Source of the DNA: Gemmatimonadota bacterium
GTDB taxonomy: Bacteria; Gemmatimonadota; Gemmatimonadetes; Longimicrobiales; Gaopeijiaceae
DNA: 45,902 bases
Reading direction: 5' to 3'
Assembly: GCA_026706635.1 (NCBI GenBank)
Contig: JAPOYJ010000027.1
Location: forward strand, 1 to 45,902
How positions within the stretch are numbered: position 1 is the first letter of the stretch; each line of letters starts with the position of its first letter. Below, piece after piece: positions 41,627-45,902 of this stretch. Below the pieces are notes generated by a model, which was given only the letters and a program-made list of their open reading frames with translations, searched no databases and was not told the origin of the DNA. Both the position numbers and the translations under genes were made by a program.

Positions 41627-44600
41627 ATCACTTCGTTGAGCGGACGTGCACGGTGGTTCGTGGGCGCGAGGAGGAACGCGGGGGGGAGATAGAATCGAGT
41701 CGCCAGGGTGAGACCGAGTCACGCCCGCTAGAGGCGTTTCGGAAAGAGGCGGCGTACGTGCTGCTGGGGGCTCCGGGGGCTGGGAAGACGGAGGCATTCA
41801 GGCGCGAGGCGCGGTGGGACGGGGGACGCTACATCACCGCGCGCGATTTCCTGACGTTGCGGCCGCGACCCGAGTGGCGGGGCAAGACGATCTACATCGA
41901 CGGCCTCGACGAGGTCCGTGCGGGATCGGCCGATGGACGCACGCCGTTCGATGGGATCAGAGCGAAGTTGCAGGAGCTGGGATGCCCTCGATTTCGGCTT
42001 TCCTGCCGCGAAGCGGACTGGTTCGGCACCAACGACCGGGAGCGTCTGAAGGCTGTGGCCCCCGACGGAGTGGTGCAGGTGCTGCGGCTTGATCCGCTGC
42101 CGGATCAGGGGATTCTCGAGATCCTGGCGCGGAACCACGCCGTCCCCGATCCGGCGGCATTCGTCGCCATGGCGCGAAAGCAGGGAGTGGAGGACCTGCT
42201 CCTGAATCCGCAGAACCTGCGTATGCTCGCGGAAGCCGTGGACGAGGCGGACCCGGCGCGGCAGTGTCGCGGGCAGGGTGGCGCAACAGAATGGCCGCGG
42301 ACGAGGGCGGAGACCTTCGAGATGGCTTGCCGAAAGCTCGTCTCCGACGATAACCCGGAGCACCAGATCGCCTGGAGAGGCAAGGCCGACACGGAGTCCC
42401 TGCTGGATGCCGCCGGCGATCTCTGCGCTCTGCTGCTCCTGGCTGGCAAGGCGGGGGTCACCCTGCCGGGGGCCGCGCCCGACACCAATCACCCTCGTCT
42501 GGATCAGATTCCCGGTGGGAACCGGCAGCTCCTTCGGCATGCCGTGGGCACCAATCTCTTCGCCATGCCCTCGGAGGGCCGCATGGCTCCCGCGCACCGG
42601 CAGATCGCCGAGTATCTTGCCGCGCGCCAGTTGGCTACGCGGATTGCCCAAGGCCTCCCAATCAGACGTGTGCTGGCGCTGATGACAGGATTCGACGGCG
42701 GCATCGTTTCCGAGTGTCGGGGTCTTGCCGCCTGGCTGGCAGCTCTCAGCCAGCCAGCTCGGCCTGAGATCATCGAACGCGACCCCATCGGAGTGCTTCT
42801 TTACGGCGATGCTCAGCCATTCGGTCCTGAAGACAAGCGCCTTGTCCTCCGGGCTTTGAGAGGGGAGATCCACCGGAACCCGTGGCTGGCACCCTACTCG
42901 AGTGCGGGCCCGCCTCTGCAACCGCTTGTCGGTCCCGACCTGGAGAACGACATGCGGGAGGCGCTGACCGATCCGGCGCGGGACGACGCGCACCAGTCCT
43001 TCGTTCGCCTGATCTGCGAGGCCGTCCGGGAAGCTGTCCCCCGTCCCGGACTCGCGGACCCGCTGATGGCGATTGTTCGGGACGACTCGTGGCCCACGCA
43101 TATCCGACGCACCGCCTTGAAAGCGTACATTCGGGCTTGTCAGGATGATCCTGGCGTCTCCGTGACGCTTCGGACGTTGCTCGACGATGTCTACACCGGC
43201 ACCGTAACGACCAGGGACGACAACTTGCTGGGTATCCTGCTGGCGGAGCTGTATCCGGATAACGACGCGCGACTTGGTCGATTGTTCGAGGCCACGCTGC
43301 AAGACCTGAAGGAAGAGGGCGGCTCCCTGAAGGCGGAACGCGGAACCCGGACGGCGCGCCCGCCCCAGGGCGACACTCGCTTCGACGAACTAAGGAACGT
43401 GTTCAAGGACAACGAGTCGGCGCTGCATGGAAACGTATGCCGGGCGGACCTGCTCCACACCCTTGCCGTGGCCTACTTCGACGGCTTCTCGGACGTCTCC
43501 GGCGAGACACCCGAAGAACGGCTGCGACACCTGCTCGGTCCCGACGGTGACCTGTTGGATGCCGCTATGGCCAGCTTGCGCGGAGCGATTCACCGGCCGG
43601 ACCTCCCCAAGTGGAAAGAGGTCTCGAAGCTGGCCGCCGGGGGACGGACCCACTACCTGGCCTATCCGTTCATGGCGGGGCTGCAGGAGCTCTCCGCGGC
43701 CGCGGGGACCGGCGATTGCCAGCTCGGCGACTCGCAGGCCCGATTGGCCCTTGCAATCCACTTCGCTCTTCCCAGGATGGGTCAGGCGGACGAATCGAGG
43801 CACCCCCCTCGGTGGCTTCGGGATTGCGTGGCGCGCGAGCCGCGCATGGTTGCGGACGTGTGGTCTCACTGCGCCGCCACTCGGCTCCGCTGCGGGAACG
43901 GATTCGTGCCGGACACGGATCAACTGGCCCGCGAACCCGGGTACGCACACTTCGCGCGGGCGGCGTCGGCGCGACTCCTCAAGGTCTTTCCGGTCCGCTG
44001 CAAGGCGGGGCAGCTCCCGGCCTTGGCGCGCACCCTCGGGGCCGCCATGGCGCACGGAGGGAGGACGGAGCTCGTTGAGCTGATCGACTCGAAGATCGCC
44101 TACGGGAGCATGAACTCGGGCCAGAGGGTCCACTGGCTCACCGCGGGCTTGATCCTGCATCCTGGCGCGTATTGCGACCGGTTGGATTCGTATGTCTCCG
44201 GCAACGTCCGCCGGACCCAGCGGTTGGCGGAAATGATCCACGAACCCTCCGTCCTGCGCGCCTTGCCGGATCGGATGGACGCGACCGCCGTCGAGACGCT
44301 GATTCGTCTGCTCGGGCCCTACACCACCGGACCGCCGGACACCGACAGAGCCTATCTGGTGACTTGGCCGATACAAGCGGACGAGACTATTCGCAGCTTC
44401 ATCGACAGGCTCGCCGAGGATGCTTCGGACGCCGCCGGTCAGGCACTCGATTCCTTGGCCAAGGACGATCGCCTCGTAAAATGGCGCTCCCGACTGCTAG
44501 ATAGCCTGCATCGGCAGAAGAGCGTTCGCCGCGAAGCCATCTTCTCGCATCCAGCCCTCGAGCAGGTCGCCGAGTTGCTGGACAACGGTCGACCTACCAA

Positions 44601-45147
44601 CGCGGCTGATCTCGCGGCGCTGACCATGGACAAGCTGCGCCAGCTCGCCAGGAGGATCAGGGACGGCCTCACCCCGGATCGGCGCGAGTACTGGAACGTT
44701 GACCGGTACTACCGAGCAGAGAAACCGAGACCGGAGAACGCTTGCCGGGACGCCCTCCTTTCCGACTTGCGGGGAGAGGTGGAAGCTCTCGGAATCGACG
44801 CTACCCGAGAGGGAAGCTACGCCGACGACAAGCGGTCGGACATCCGCGTGGCCTACGGCGGCTTCAACGTCCCCATCGAGATCAAGCGGAGCTGCCATGA
44901 CGACTGGTGGAGCTCCATCAGGACCCAGCTCATTGCCGAGTACACCCGTGATCCGGGAACCGACGGATACGGGATCTACCTCGTGTTCTGGTTCGGCGAG
45001 GCCGACGGCTGCCGGCCGGTGCCGGCGTCGGGACAGCGACCGAGGTCGCCTCAGGAACTCCGGCGTGCGCTCCTCGACTCGCTTTCCGCGGCTGAGCGCC
45101 GCAAGATATCAGTCTGCGTGATCGATGTCTCGAACCCGCGAGGCTGA
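41623..45147 (+). CDS. NACHT-type STAND NTPase with C-terminal PD-(D/E)xK nuclease domain
   Basis: A 1174-residue protein. After ~45 residues comes the P-loop GAPGAGKT (49-56), then Walker B TIYIDGLDE (D93, D96, E97) with the DGLDE form of NACHT NTPases, and RFRLSCREADW (124-133) as sensor-like region. A long helical middle (about 200-1000), with repeat-like HEAT/TPR character, would be the sensor. At the C-terminus KRSDIRVAYGGFNVPIEIKR gives D1073...E1086-x-K1088, a PD-(D/E)xK active site. The plan NTPase - sensor - nuclease is that of antiviral STAND proteins, but Avs proteins usually carry the nuclease at the N-terminus. It is translationally coupled to a DUF4143 ATPase. A role in phage defence by DNA degradation is inference; no known family name is claimed. 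Confidence 0.75.
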   Translation: MNHFVERTCTVVRGREEERGGEIESSRQGETESRPLEAFRKEAAYVLLGAPGAGKTEAFRREARWDGGRYITARDFLTLRPRPEWRGKTIYIDGLDEVRAGSADGRTPFDGIRAKLQELGCPRFRLSCREADWFGTNDRERLKAVAPDGVVQVLRLDPLPDQGILEILARNHAVPDPAAFVAMARKQGVEDLLLNPQNLRMLAEAVDEADPARQCRGQGGATEWPRTRAETFEMACRKLVSDDNPEHQIAWRGKADTESLLDAAGDLCALLLLAGKAGVTLPGAAPDTNHPRLDQIPGGNRQLLRHAVGTNLFAMPSEGRMAPAHRQIAEYLAARQLATRIAQGLPIRRVLALMTGFDGGIVSECRGLAAWLAALSQPARPEIIERDPIGVLLYGDAQPFGPEDKRLVLRALRGEIHRNPWLAPYSSAGPPLQPLVGPDLENDMREALTDPARDDAHQSFVRLICEAVREAVPRPGLADPLMAIVRDDSWPTHIRRTALKAYIRACQDDPGVSVTLRTLLDDVYTGTVTTRDDNLLGILLAELYPDNDARLGRLFEATLQDLKEEGGSLKAERGTRTARPPQGDTRFDELRNVFKDNESALHGNVCRADLLHTLAVAYFDGFSDVSGETPEERLRHLLGPDGDLLDAAMASLRGAIHRPDLPKWKEVSKLAAGGRTHYLAYPFMAGLQELSAAAGTGDCQLGDSQARLALAIHFALPRMGQADESRHPPRWLRDCVAREPRMVADVWSHCAATRLRCGNGFVPDTDQLAREPGYAHFARAASARLLKVFPVRCKAGQLPALARTLGAAMAHGGRTELVELIDSKIAYGSMNSGQRVHWLTAGLILHPGAYCDRLDSYVSGNVRRTQRLAEMIHEPSVLRALPDRMDATAVETLIRLLGPYTTGPPDTDRAYLVTWPIQADETIRSFIDRLAEDASDAAGQALDSLAKDDRLVKWRSRLLDSLHRQKSVRREAIFSHPALEQVAELLDNGRPTNAADLAALTMDKLRQLARRIRDGLTPDRREYWNVDRYYRAEKPRPENACRDALLSDLRGEVEALGIDATREGSYADDKRSDIRVAYGGFNVPIEIKRSCHDDWWSSIRTQLIAEYTRDPGTDGYGIYLVFWFGEADGCRPVPASGQRPRSPQELRRALLDSLSAAERRKISVCVIDVSNPRG

Positions 45148-45172
45148 GCTCCCCAAACGCCGCCTCGTGCGC

Positions 45173-45902
45173 TCAGCGCCGCCGCCGCTTCAGCTTCCTG
45201 ACTCCGACTCCGAGCGGTGCCCGCATCTTCTCGTAGAGCATGAACAGGTGCTCGGCACGTTCGCGCTCGGTCTCGAAGCCCCCCCTGCGGTAGAGCCGGT
45301 CCACCGCACGGTCGATGGCTTGGTGGGCGCGGCGGAGGTTCGGAGGCATCAGATCCGGGTCGTAGAGGTCGGCCAGCGTGGCGTCGGGGAAGGCGGCGCG
45401 GGCGTCGAGGACGGCCTGCGCGAGGGGTTCCAGCTTGGTGGCGTGCTCGCCTCCTGAAGCGCCGAAGCCGGGAGGCATCGGGAAGGTGTTGTAGACGAGG
45501 CCGATGGAGTAGCGGTGGTCGCTCTTGAGCCGGCCGCCGATGTGGCGTAGCCAAGCCATGTGCATGGCCGAGGTCAGGAGCGCGAAGTGTGTGAGCGTGG
45601 CGTTCTCCAGAATGCGAACGAGGTTGCTTGGAATCGTCGGCGGCTCAAGCCAGCCGATGGGCACGTACTCGCGCCGTTCCGAACTGACCTCGGGGACGAC
45701 GAGGAAGGGGGCCGTTGGGATGACGTTGACGTGATACAGCGTCGGAGTCTCGGCCAGCTTCCGGGTCGGCGCGCTCCGGCTGTCCTCGCGGTAGGAACGC
45801 ACCGCTGCGATCCGATCCCGCACGGCCGGCATACCCGCCAGGACGTTGGGCAGCGCATCGTGCAGAGCGAGAATCCACCTGTCCCCTCCTCGCAGGTACT
45901 CG
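45173..45902 (-). CDS. DNA methyltransferase of MmeI-like restriction-modification type, C-terminal part (partial)
   Basis: The gene runs beyond the right end; only the last ~242 codons are inside. Near the window end EYLRGGDRWILALHDALPNV is read, then YVPIGWLEPPTIPSNLVRIL, HFALLTSAMHMAWLRHIGGR, and SIGLVYNTFPMPPGFG. LYDPDLMPPNLRRAHQAIDR and ERAEHLFMLYEKMR follow. This is the target-recognition and C-terminal region of class I SAM-dependent adenine methyltransferases related to MmeI-type enzymes. The catalytic motifs lie outside. It converges on the NACHT-nuclease gene with 25 bases between. A 3' fragment of the same gene is at 40025-40290. Confidence 0.82.
   Translation of the reverse strand, partial: EYLRGGDRWILALHDALPNVLAGMPAVRDRIAAVRSYREDSRSAPTRKLAETPTLYHVNVIPTAPFLVVPEVSSERREYVPIGWLEPPTIPSNLVRILENATLTHFALLTSAMHMAWLRHIGGRLKSDHRYSIGLVYNTFPMPPGFGASGGEHATKLEPLAQAVLDARAAFPDATLADLYDPDLMPPNLRRAHQAIDRAVDRLYRRGGFETERERAEHLFMLYEKMRAPLGVGVRKLKRRRR

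Overview
The window looks like a high-GC Gram-negative chromosome. It carries a lipid-pathway-independent core operon with an outer-membrane TonB-plug-like barrel protein, lipoproteins, ECF sigma/zinc anti-sigma pairs, a secreted beta-propeller and very large leucine-rich-repeat/Ig-repeat proteins. That mixture, and the order yicC-gmk-rpoZ-coaBC-udg-dnaB, suggests a member of the Gemmatimonadota or a close relative. This is inference from style and gene order, not a match to a known genome.

Layout. 1-708: 3' end of a 23S rRNA and a 5S rRNA on the plus strand. 737-4103: a minus-strand group (degenerate Fic-like protein, ruvX, mltG, thiE). 4254-5624: a minus-strand, tightly overlapping trio (small membrane protein, ECF sigma, anti-sigma) bracketed by a repeated ~89-bp element. 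6130-7805: a minus-strand LRR lipoprotein broken by one missing base and bracketed by a perfect 25-bp direct repeat. 7999-18953: a plus-strand housekeeping run, icd, pepA, outer-membrane protein, yicC, gmk, rpoZ, coaBC, udg, dnaB, ispD, with several overlapping stop/start codons.

From about 19 kb the window becomes accessory. 18985-29038 holds a secreted propeller, an orphan permease-tail-like protein, an LRR-metalloprotease lipoprotein, a one-piece sensor kinase/response regulator/DNA-binding protein and a trypsin-like lipoprotein. 29265-33154 is best read as two tandem copies of a unit PIN toxin - HEPN-like protein - ZIP1 - ZIP2 that decayed in complementary ways: copy 1 kept both ZIP transporters, copy 2 kept the HEPN-like gene. 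33732-38353 is a second, longer LRR-metalloprotease with nine Ig-like repeats, damaged at its 5' end, in the LRR region and by an in-frame deletion. A ~75-bp repeat occurs four times in this zone (21240, 24511, 33241, 38350), three times starting exactly at a stop codon.

38533-45902 looks like a defence island: a first AAA ATPase/DUF4143 gene, then a second one translationally coupled (ATGA overlap) to a 1174-residue NACHT-type NTPase with a C-terminal PD-(D/E)xK nuclease, then the 3' end of a DNA methyltransferase gene of the MmeI-like kind. The ATPase/NACHT-nuclease pair is flanked by direct copies of that methyltransferase 3' end, as if it were a movable cassette. Each DUF4143 gene has its own perfect palindrome right at its promoter. 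This pair is the best candidate here for an undescribed system; its antiviral role is inference.
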